Below are positions 7,059 to 13,647 of a stretch of 13,647 nt of DNA, piece by piece. Position numbers and translations under genes: made by a program. Each line of letters starts with the position of its first letter. The first letter of the stretch is position 1. The stretch lies in NCBI GenBank assembly GCA_038222915.1, contig JBBRHH010000100.1:1-13647 (forward strand), given 5' to 3'. The notes below the pieces were generated by a model. It made no database searches and was not told the DNA's origin. It saw only the letters and a program-made list of their open reading frames with translations. The stretch comes from JBBRHH01 sp038222915. Its GTDB lineage: Bacteria > Planctomycetota > Phycisphaerae > Tepidisphaerales > Tepidisphaeraceae.

Positions 7059-10000
7059 ATGCTGAAAGTGTCTCGAATGAAGTCGGCGATGTTGTCGCTT
7101 GCGATGGCGTGTAGTGCAGTCAACCTGGTGCAAGCAGCGGACGCGCCGAAGCTGAAGCTGGAGAAGGGCGATCATGTTGCAATCATCGGCAACACGCTGC
7201 CAGATCGCATGCAGCATGACGCGTATTTTGAAACGCTCATGTATGCCCGCTATCCGAAGGAAGGCATTGTCGTTCGCGACCTTGCCGCCGCGGGTGATGA
7301 GGTTGTCATGCGCAGCCGGTCCGACAACTTCGGCACGCCCGACGAATGGCTGACCAGGACCAAGGCCGACGTCATCTTGGCTTTTTTCGGCTTTAATGAA
7401 TCATTCAAGGGCAAGGAAGGTCTGGAGCAATTCAAGGCTGATCTCGACAAATATCTCAAAGCGACTCTGGCGAAGAATTACAACGGGAAAAGCGCGCCGC
7501 GCATCGTCCTGTTCTCGCCGATTGCCAACGAAAAGACTCAGGATCCCAACTTCCCCGATCCGGCCGTGAACAACGCCAATCTGCAGATGTACGCTGCGGC
7601 GATGGCCGAAGTGGCGAAGGCAAACAATGTACAGTTCGTCGATCTCTTCGAACCCTCGCAAAAACTCTACGCCGAGGCTGCGGCAAAGAAGCAGTCGCTG
7701 ACCATCAACGGCATTCACCTCAGTGAAGCCGGCGACAAGCTTCTGGCCCCAATCATGTTTCAGGCGGCCTTCGAAGAAACCGCCCCCGCCGGCGATTTCG
7801 AAAAACTCCGCATGGCAATCATTGAGAAGAACTGGCAGTGGCATTGCCGTTACCGCACCATGGATGGCTACAACGTCTATGGCGGCCGCTCGCAGTTGGC
7901 GTATGAAAACGGCAAGGGCGGTCCGAAGATTTCAAACTTCAAGGTGATGCAGGAGGAGATGTCGCAGCGCGACGTCATCACCGCAAATCGTGATAAGGTC
8001 GTCTTCGCGGCCGCGCAGGGACAGGAACTCAAGCCCGAAGACAACGATCTTCCGCCCGTGGACGATGTGAAAACCAACCATCCGGGCTCAAACCCCGATG
8101 GCTCGTGGCAATTCCTCAGCGGCGATGCGGCAATTGCCAAGATGAAAATGCCCGCCGGATGCAAAGTAACATTGTACGCGGACGAAACTCAGTTCCCTGA
8201 ACTGGTCAATCCCGTGCAGATGGCGTGGGACACGAAAGGCCGCCTGTGGATTTCCGCCTGGCACAACTATCCGGAGCGCACTCCCACCTCCACGGTGGGC
8301 GACAGTCTCCTCATTTTCGAAGACACCAAAGGCACCGGCAAGGCCGACAAGTGCACGCATTTCCTCGACGACCTGAACTGCCCGACCGGATTTCAATTTC
8401 ACAAAGACGGCGTCCTGGTGATGCAGGCCCCCGATCTTTGGTTTGCGAAAGACACCAACGGCGACGGCAAGGCCGATTCGAAGGTACGAATCTTGATGGG
8501 GATGGACTCGGCCGATTCGCACCACACGACCAATGCGATGTCGCATGAACCGGGCGGCGCGGTTTATCTCAGCGACGGCGTTTTCCACAGGACGCAAGTC
8601 GAGACGGCCGCCGGACCCGTGCGCAACAACGACGCTGCCACCTATCGCTTCGAGCCGAATACTGGCCGCTTCGATGTGCACACTGCGTATGGCTACGCCA
8701 ACCCGCACGGCAAGGTCTTCACCTACTGGGGCGACGATCTGCTGACCGACGCCACCGGCAACAACACCTATTTCGGCCCAGCCATCAGCGGCCACATCGA
8801 CTTCCCGCAGAAACATCCGGGCATCAAGGAATTCTGGTCGCGGCCTTCGCGGCCATGCCCCGGTACGGGCCTGCTTCAGAGCAAGGCATTCCCCGAGGAG
8901 TTTCAGAACAACTTCCTCAACTGCAACGTCATCAGCTTCCAGGGAATCTACCGCGTGAAGATGAGCGACGACGGCTCAGGCCTCAAAGGCGAGACGCTCG
9001 AACCGCTCGTGTCGTCAGAAGATCCCAATTTCCGTCCGACCGGCGTGAGCGTCGGACCGGATGGCGCGGTCTACTTCATGGACTGGAGCAACTCGATCAT
9101 TGGCCACATGCAGCACCATCTGCGTGATCCCAATCGCGATCACATCCATGGACGTATTTATCGAATGACCTTTGACGGGATGGCAACGGTCAAGCCCGCC
9201 AAGATCGATGGCCAACCTGTTGCCGCATTGCTCGACCTCTTAAAAGCTCCCGAAAATCAGACGCGTGAATTAGCCAAAGTCGAGTTGGACAAGCACCCGA
9301 CTACCGAAGTCATGCCCGCCCTGACAACATGGATTGCAGGCCTCGACAAGAATGACCCCAATTACGGCCACAACATGATGGAGGCGCTCTGGCTTCATCA
9401 GTGGCAGAATGTCGTTGATATCGATCTGCTTAAGCAGTTGCTCAAGTTCCCCGAGCCCCATGTGCGGGCGCAGGCCACGCGGGTGCTCTGTTACTGGCGT
9501 GATCGTGTGCCCGAGGTATTGCCGCTCCTGAAGGCGTCCGCCGGCGATGAAGATGCAAAGGTCCGCCTGCAGGCGGTTCGCGCCGCGAGCTTTTTCCGAA
9601 GCGCGGAGGCAGCCGAAGTTGCTCTGACTTCACTGAAGTATCCGAGCGATTACTATCTGAACTACACGTTGACCGAGACGATGAAGCAGCTCGAGCCGTA
9701 TTGGAAAAAGGCTGTCGCGGCTGGTCAATCCATGGCGGCGGACAATCCGCAGGGCGTTGCTTATCTCACCAAGAGCATGAGCACCGCCGATCTGATGAAG
9801 CAACCCAAATCGCCGGGCACCTTGCAGGCTGTCCTCGCACGTCCGGATGTCTCCGATACGACACGGGCCGAAATCCTGAATGGCCTCGCCGAGATGACCA
9901 AAGTCACCCGCGCGTCCGCCATCCTGAACGCCATTGAAACCACACCGGCAACCGATATCGCGGCTCAGTCAAGCATCGCCAAGCTCCTCCCGCTTCAGCC

Positions 10001-11519
10001 TCCGGCTGAGTTAAAGGTCGTGCGTGAAAAGCTCGAAACGCTGGCTGCCAAGGGCGGTTCGACCGACGTGCGATCGCCGGCTCTTGCTGCGGTTGCAATG
10101 GCCGACAATTCGTTCGACAAAGTATGGGCCCAGGCGGCGAAGTCCCCGGCGACCCTCTCGGAGTTGCTGAAGGGCATTCCGCTGATCTACGACGCTGATA
10201 TTCGTAATCTCGCCTTTGATAAGGTCTTGCCGCTGCTTGCTCCGGAAGAAGCGGCAGGGCTGAATTCGACACCCAAGCCGCCGACAAGCTCTCCGGGACG
10301 CTACGTCCGCATAGATCTGCCGGGCAGAAGCGCGCTGACGTTGGCCGAAGTCCAGATTTTCAGCGATGGGAAAAATGTGGCCATGGGCGGTAAAGCCAAA
10401 CAGTCCAGCACTGCCAACGGCGGCGATGCCGCTCACGCGATTGATGGAAACACGGACGGCAATTTTGGCAGTGGAACGCAAACCCACACGAAAGAGAATG
10501 AAGACAAACCGTGGTGGGAAGTTGACCTTGGAAGTGAAAGGCCCATTGAATCGGTCGTTATCTGGAACCGCACAGACGGCGGCGGCGTTTACCTCAAACG
10601 GCTCGACAACTTCACGCTGACCATCCTCGATGCGAAACGTCATGAAGTGTTCAAGAAAGCCGGCAATCCTGCTCCGCAGGAAAGCGTTCGCATTACTGTT
10701 TCAACCGACGACGCCGGGACAGTTCGACGTGCGGCGATCGTTGCCGCCGTCAGCATGAAGGAAAATGAAGCCAAGGTGTTTGACGCTCTGGCGACACTCA
10801 TTAAGCGCGAGCAACTCGTCACCAACGCCGCCAAGGGCATCCGCAACTTGCCCCGCAACACCTGGCCCAAGGGCAAGGGCGGCGCGATCGCGACGAACCT
10901 GGTTGCCTGGGCGAAAACGGTTCCCGCAGCCGATCGCACCACTCAGGAATATCTGGAAACGGTTCAGTTTGCCGGCGATTTGGCGGGTCAGCTTCCCGCC
11001 GAACAAGCCGCCTCAGTGCGCAAGGACCTGAAGGAGCTTCGCGTCGCGACCTTCTACATCACGACGGTGCGCGAACAGATGCGCTACGACACGCCCCGGC
11101 TGGTCGTGGAGGCCGGCAAACCCTTCGAGATTCATCTCGAAAATGGCGACTCGATGCCGCACAATCTCGTTGTCGTGAACCTCGGCGATCGCGAGAAATT
11201 CGGCCCAACCACAACCGACATGAAGCCCGATGACCTGGACGCGCAGGGTCGGCCGTACATGCCCAAGGGCCTCAAGTTCCTGGCTGCCACAAAGCTGATC
11301 GAACCCGGCCAGAAGACGACGCTCAAGATGGTCGCACCGGAGAAGGAAGGCGATTACGACTACTTCTGCACCTATCCCAGTCACTGGGAATTGATGTGGG
11401 GTCGTCTGGTCGTCACCAAGGACGTCGACGCCTATCTGCAAAGCCACGCAGAAGCCCCTCCAACCGGCCAGGGCGTTGGCGAAGGCGCAGCGGCCCATGT
11501 GCATCATCACGGCAACTAG
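7059..11519 (+). CDS. Giant secreted PVC-type dehydrogenase with SGNH-like, HEAT, discoidin-like and cupredoxin domains
   Basis: A 1,486-residue exported protein starting at the ATG after ACGGAG. The signal peptide covers about 1-27 (ends LVQA). Residues 37-235 are SGNH/GDSL-like: GNT at 44-46 where active enzymes have GDS, FGFN (110-113) and NGIHLSEAG with His220. About 366-707 is the planctomycete 'membrane-bound dehydrogenase' beta-propeller: PAGCKVTLYADE, RLWISAWHNYPE, a calcium-loop-like DTNGDGKAD, and GPDGAVYFMDW. HEAT-type helices occupy about 716-1067. A discoidin/F5-8C-like module (about 1076-1221, with WWEVDLG) interrupts the helical region, which resumes to about 1331. The C-terminus is a cupredoxin with copper ligands His1368 (MPHNL), Cys1437, His1442 and Met1446 (CTYPSHWELM), then a His-rich tail (HVHHHGN). 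No CxxCH heme motif is present. It likely oxidises a sugar or alcohol in the periplasm and hands electrons to copper; substrate unknown. Confidence 0.9.
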   Translation: MLKVSRMKSAMLSLAMACSAVNLVQAADAPKLKLEKGDHVAIIGNTLPDRMQHDAYFETLMYARYPKEGIVVRDLAAAGDEVVMRSRSDNFGTPDEWLTRTKADVILAFFGFNESFKGKEGLEQFKADLDKYLKATLAKNYNGKSAPRIVLFSPIANEKTQDPNFPDPAVNNANLQMYAAAMAEVAKANNVQFVDLFEPSQKLYAEAAAKKQSLTINGIHLSEAGDKLLAPIMFQAAFEETAPAGDFEKLRMAIIEKNWQWHCRYRTMDGYNVYGGRSQLAYENGKGGPKISNFKVMQEEMSQRDVITANRDKVVFAAAQGQELKPEDNDLPPVDDVKTNHPGSNPDGSWQFLSGDAAIAKMKMPAGCKVTLYADETQFPELVNPVQMAWDTKGRLWISAWHNYPERTPTSTVGDSLLIFEDTKGTGKADKCTHFLDDLNCPTGFQFHKDGVLVMQAPDLWFAKDTNGDGKADSKVRILMGMDSADSHHTTNAMSHEPGGAVYLSDGVFHRTQVETAAGPVRNNDAATYRFEPNTGRFDVHTAYGYANPHGKVFTYWGDDLLTDATGNNTYFGPAISGHIDFPQKHPGIKEFWSRPSRPCPGTGLLQSKAFPEEFQNNFLNCNVISFQGIYRVKMSDDGSGLKGETLEPLVSSEDPNFRPTGVSVGPDGAVYFMDWSNSIIGHMQHHLRDPNRDHIHGRIYRMTFDGMATVKPAKIDGQPVAALLDLLKAPENQTRELAKVELDKHPTTEVMPALTTWIAGLDKNDPNYGHNMMEALWLHQWQNVVDIDLLKQLLKFPEPHVRAQATRVLCYWRDRVPEVLPLLKASAGDEDAKVRLQAVRAASFFRSAEAAEVALTSLKYPSDYYLNYTLTETMKQLEPYWKKAVAAGQSMAADNPQGVAYLTKSMSTADLMKQPKSPGTLQAVLARPDVSDTTRAEILNGLAEMTKVTRASAILNAIETTPATDIAAQSSIAKLLPLQPPAELKVVREKLETLAAKGGSTDVRSPALAAVAMADNSFDKVWAQAAKSPATLSELLKGIPLIYDADIRNLAFDKVLPLLAPEEAAGLNSTPKPPTSSPGRYVRIDLPGRSALTLAEVQIFSDGKNVAMGGKAKQSSTANGGDAAHAIDGNTDGNFGSGTQTHTKENEDKPWWEVDLGSERPIESVVIWNRTDGGGVYLKRLDNFTLTILDAKRHEVFKKAGNPAPQESVRITVSTDDAGTVRRAAIVAAVSMKENEAKVFDALATLIKREQLVTNAAKGIRNLPRNTWPKGKGGAIATNLVAWAKTVPAADRTTQEYLETVQFAGDLAGQLPAEQAASVRKDLKELRVATFYITTVREQMRYDTPRLVVEAGKPFEIHLENGDSMPHNLVVVNLGDREKFGPTTTDMKPDDLDAQGRPYMPKGLKFLAATKLIEPGQKTTLKMVAPEKEGDYDYFCTYPSHWELMWGRLVVTKDVDAYLQSHAEAPPTGQGVGEGAAAHVHHHGN

Positions 11520-11546
11520 CCGCGAGTGAGTTCATGTAAAGAGAAT

Positions 11547-11580
11547 GACCCTCGTCACCGAAAAGTGACGAGGGTCTTTT
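11547..11580 (+). terminator. Strong intrinsic terminator of the giant dehydrogenase/cupredoxin gene
   Basis: A perfect 12-bp GC-rich stem (11547-11558 with 11565-11576; left arm GACCCTCGTCAC), a six-base loop CGAAAA and a TTTT run immediately after. It begins 27 bases past the stop codon at 11519 and has the form of a factor-independent terminator on the plus strand. It also shields the converging QueC-like gene from read-through. Confidence 0.85.
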
Positions 11581-11615
11581 GCTGGATGGAACAATTCGAA
11601 GTTGATCGAACCGTA

Positions 11616-12278
11616 CTACACCTTCTTGACCACGCGCAACGGGTCAGGCTTGGCCGATTGCTGAAAGGCGGCTTCGCGCGCTCGACATGCTCGGCAGGCC
11701 CAGCACGGCTCAGGTGTATCTTCCTGGCAACTCCAGGTACGCTCGAAGGGTGCGCCGACTTGAAAACCCACATCGATGACCTGCCACGGCTCCAACTCCA
11801 GCAGTGGAGTGTTCAGCTCCAGATCGGCCTGCCCGCAGGGAAGTTGCAGCAGTTCGTTCCAGATCTGCACGTATTCTGTGGCCTGTGCGAGATCGTCGCC
11901 ATGCGGACCAAGCCGCAGTCCAAAATAGACGGCCGCCGCCTGGTAATGCGCCGCGAACCGCGTGGCCGTGGAAACCAGGGGAAGCAATTGCGTCAGTTGC
12001 TGGCCAAGCAGAGAAGCATGCCGCGGATCGGCGGCCATGGCACTCGCAGCCGACGGATCGGTGCCGATTCCCGCCAGATGCGGCATCGCGACCGAATGTT
12101 CGCGATATGGCTTAAAGTGCGCGACCTGGAGATCGTACGCCGCCCGCGCCCGCGATCCGGCATGCGCCGATGTGTCGATGTAAATCAGGATTGGCCGAAA
12201 TTTCTGAACCGCCATCGCCGTGGCGACCGCTGAGTTCACACTGCCGTTGTTCAGAATAATTGCGAGGTCTTTGGCCAT
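11616..12278 (-). CDS. QueC-like protein with altered PP-loop
   Basis: 220 residues, the usual length of QueC (7-cyano-7-deazaguanine synthase, which uses ATP to turn a carboxyl into a nitrile in the queuosine pathway). The overall pattern fits: an N-terminal strand and PP-loop region, PLLELEPWQVIDVGFQVG (158-175 approx.), APFERTWSC, and a C-terminal zinc site Cys184-x7-Cys192-x2-Cys195-x2-Cys198 (CWACRACRAREAAF), as in QueC. The nucleotide-binding motif is not canonical: SGGxDS is NGSVNS at 11-16, so the second Gly and the Asp are lost. The PGRNxxF segment of QueC is also not recognisable (PLVSTAT near 100). It may be a paralog with changed chemistry, or a planctomycete variant. No queD, queE or queF is adjacent. 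Family membership is good; enzymatic queC function is doubtful, so no symbol is given. Confidence 0.78.
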   Translation of the reverse strand: MAKDLAIILNNGSVNSAVATAMAVQKFRPILIYIDTSAHAGSRARAAYDLQVAHFKPYREHSVAMPHLAGIGTDPSAASAMAADPRHASLLGQQLTQLLPLVSTATRFAAHYQAAAVYFGLRLGPHGDDLAQATEYVQIWNELLQLPCGQADLELNTPLLELEPWQVIDVGFQVGAPFERTWSCQEDTPEPCWACRACRAREAAFQQSAKPDPLRVVKKV

Positions 12279-12352
12279 GGGAAACAGTGTCGATCAAGAA
12301 AGTGTATACCCATCATCCTCGGTGCGTGCACGTATGCAAGACTGATGCGGGA

Positions 12353-13318
12353 TCAATTGGCGCCTCCGACAGTCAGGAGCACTTTCAAAACTCCCGGCCT
12401 TCCCGCCAACTCCATCGCTTCCACGCCCTGTTCCAATTTCATCCGGCGGTGAACCAGGCTGATCACATCAACCTGCTTCTGTGCCAAAGCCCGTATCGCC
12501 TCGCGAAACGGCCCGCACCGGCTGCCGATGACGCTGATCTCATCAATCACCAGCGGGGCGAGATTCATCGCACGGCCGGCGGCGACGGTGCTTTTAAGGA
12601 CGATCGTTCCGCGCGGCCGGACCATCTGCATCGCCATCTCGAAGCCTGCGGCGCTGCCGGTGCATTCAACCACGACATCCTGATCGTGCCGGGGAACAAT
12701 GTCGGCGACAGCGCGGCTGCGGATCGACCATTTCTCACACATCGCCAGTTTGCCAGCGTGTTTTCCAATGACCCGCACCGGGCAGCCGGCGTTGCGCAGC
12801 ACCTGGGCGACGAGAAGCCCCAGCCGCCCATCGCCGAGCACCGTCACCCACTTGCGCTGGTCAAACTGAACCTGCTTGAGCACCTGAATCGCCGCCGCCA
12901 GCGGCTCGATGAAGATCGCCTGATCGTCGTCGATGGCCGCGGGCAGCGCGTGCAGATTTTCGGCGGGCATGCGCACCAGATCGGCGAACGCCCCGTCGTG
13001 GTTGAGAATGCCCAGCACCGATCGATTGCGGCAATGACTGGAAAGCCCCGCCACGCACAGATCGCAGCGGCCGCACAGAATGTTGATCTCGGCGACGACG
13101 CGCTGGCCGATCAATTCCTTTTTCGGCGACGAAACGACATCGGCGACGAATTCGTGGCCGAGGATTCCCTTGAAGCCCATGTACCCGCGGGTGATCTCGA
13201 TGTCGGTCGAGCAGATGCCGGCCTGACGGACCTTGAGCAGTGCATCCCCCTGCCCGACCGGCGGCTCGGGATGCCGCGGCCGGAATGAGAGCGTCTGATC
13301 GAAGACCAATGCGCGCAT
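12353..13318 (-). CDS. Zinc-dependent medium-chain alcohol/polyol dehydrogenase
   Basis: A 321-residue member of the MDR superfamily, slightly short of the usual 340 to 350. The catalytic zinc ligands are Cys36 (GICSTDIE), His55-Glu56 (LGHEFV) and a downstream Glu138 (IEPLAAA). The structural zinc loop is complete: Cys82, Cys85, Cys88 and Cys96 (CGRCDLCVAGLSSHC). The nucleotide-binding motif GDGRLG lies at 162-167 with a Rossmann pattern to about 290, and VVECTGSAAGFEMAM (214-228 approx.) is typical of the family. It would oxidise an alcohol or polyol with NAD(P) in the cytoplasm; the substrate cannot be read from sequence. No clear ribosome binding site precedes the ATG at 13318. It lies 74 bases upstream of the QueC-like gene on the same strand and may be cotranscribed with it. 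The 15-bp repeat array begins 28 bases upstream of its start. Confidence 0.9.
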   Translation of the reverse strand: MRALVFDQTLSFRPRHPEPPVGQGDALLKVRQAGICSTDIEITRGYMGFKGILGHEFVADVVSSPKKELIGQRVVAEINILCGRCDLCVAGLSSHCRNRSVLGILNHDGAFADLVRMPAENLHALPAAIDDDQAIFIEPLAAAIQVLKQVQFDQRKWVTVLGDGRLGLLVAQVLRNAGCPVRVIGKHAGKLAMCEKWSIRSRAVADIVPRHDQDVVVECTGSAAGFEMAMQMVRPRGTIVLKSTVAAGRAMNLAPLVIDEISVIGSRCGPFREAIRALAQKQVDVISLVHRRMKLEQGVEAMELAGRPGVLKVLLTVGGAN

Positions 13319-13346
13319 GTTCGAGGCGATCGGGGTGGAGTGAGGA

Positions 13347-13481
13347 TTGACCGGAGTTTATTTGACCAAGGCTTATTTAGCCGGTGCTTATTTAAACGGG
13401 CCTTATTTGATCCGTGCTTATTTAGCCGGTGCTTAGTTGAGCTGGCCTTATTTGAGCTGGCCTAATTTGATCGCGGCCTAT
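13347..13481. repeat. Nine tandem 15-bp units carrying stop codons
   Basis: Nine contiguous units of exactly 15 bases with no insertions or deletions, followed by a decayed tenth (TTAAAAGGCTCC). On the plus strand units look like TTAGCCGGTGCTTAT (units 3 and 6 nearly identical) and TTGAGCTGGCCTTAT (unit 7, with unit 8 nearly identical). TT(A/G) at the start and TTA(T) at the end are conserved, while the central six or seven bases vary but stay G/C-rich. Read on the minus strand, the unit is AAA-TAA plus nine bases. Unit 9 contains the real stop (AAA TAG) of the HEAT gene, and units 1-7 each carry TAA in the same frame; only unit 8 has TTA instead. The array sits between the HEAT gene and the alcohol dehydrogenase. 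Confidence 0.85.
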
Positions 13482-13647
13482 TTAAAAGGCTCCGCGGCGC
13501 CGGCGAGATAATTGAGCCATGCCGCCGGATCGTATCGGAAATCCTGTGCGGTCAGGAGCATCAGGCTCTGCCGCGCCTGCCAGGCGACGCCAAACTCGCG
13601 ATCCTGCAGGGCCGTGATCAGGCCCTGGGCGTTCTGGGTGGTTTTGT
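13478..13647 (-). CDS. HEAT-repeat-like protein, C-terminal fragment
   Basis: Only the last 55 codons are inside the window; the start lies beyond base 13647. The frame reads KTTQNAQGLITALQDREFG and continues with ARQSLMLLTAQDFRYDP (24-40) and AAWLNYLAG, ending PFK and TAG at 13478. Paired helices followed by TxQDFxYDPxAW are characteristic of the C-terminal end of planctomycete HEAT/PBS-lyase-type repeat proteins, which serve as protein-interaction scaffolds. The stop codon falls in the last unit of the 15-bp array, so the array starts exactly where the protein ends. Same strand as the downstream alcohol dehydrogenase. Nothing can be said about the missing N-terminal part. Confidence 0.7.
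   Translation of the reverse strand, partial: KTTQNAQGLITALQDREFGVAWQARQSLMLLTAQDFRYDPAAWLNYLAGAAEPFK

Noticed and set aside
11526..12233. A 235-codon plus-strand open frame opposite the QueC-like gene.
   Set aside because: It runs through the terminator hairpin and is antisense to a recognisable family.
12260..13288. A 342-codon plus-strand open frame opposite the alcohol dehydrogenase.
   Set aside because: It is antisense to a gene with intact zinc and nucleotide motifs, has low-complexity composition rich in His, Arg and Ala, and shows no recognisable domain; it follows from GC-rich codon bias.
13347..13481. A CRISPR array as the explanation of the periodic repeats.
   Set aside because: The period is 15 bases with no unique spacers between longer direct repeats, and no cas gene is present.

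Overview
The window looks like planctomycete (PVC superphylum) chromosome of moderate to high GC. The evidence is the gene content: a ThuA-domain secreted protein divergent from a roughly 1,490-residue secreted protein that joins an SGNH-like fold, a PVC-type dehydrogenase beta-propeller, HEAT repeats, a discoidin-like domain and a cupredoxin. A planctomycete-style RsgA, a secreted transglutaminase-like protein and a HEAT fragment ending in a 'YDPAAW' type motif agree with this. The class cannot be fixed from the sequence alone.

Layout. (1) 1-920 (+): galE, UDP-glucose 4-epimerase, lacking its N-terminus at the window edge. (2) 935-2610 (-): an accessory-looking island of three minus-strand genes, transcribed in the order four-repeat 'homing endonuclease associated repeat' protein, TIR protein B, TIR protein A. 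The two TIR genes overlap by 14 bp and lie under a promoter so close to the first ATG that the mRNA may be leaderless. (3) 2724-3785 (+): rsgA, a circularly permuted GTPase that lacks the usual C-terminal zinc cluster. (4) 3867-5801 (+): secreted transglutaminase-like protein. (5) 5837-6898 (-) and 7059-11519 (+): the divergent ThuA and giant dehydrogenase/cupredoxin genes, the second followed by a strong intrinsic terminator. (6) 11616-12278 (-): a QueC-like protein with an altered PP-loop. (7) 12353-13318 (-): zinc-dependent medium-chain alcohol dehydrogenase. (8) 13347-13481: nine 15-bp tandem units that begin exactly at the stop codon of a minus-strand HEAT gene (13478 to the window edge). 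Eight of the nine units carry a stop codon in the frame of that gene.

How the genes relate. galE, rsgA and the alcohol dehydrogenase are ordinary cytoplasmic functions. The transglutaminase-like, ThuA and giant dehydrogenase proteins all have signal peptides and probably work in the periplasm on sugars or polymers. The TIR pair with its repeat protein, set between galE and rsgA and partly AT-rich, is the best candidate for an undescribed system, possibly NAD-linked defence. No gene-free stretch exceeds 300 bases; the longest gaps are about 160 bases, at 6899-7058 and 13319-13477.
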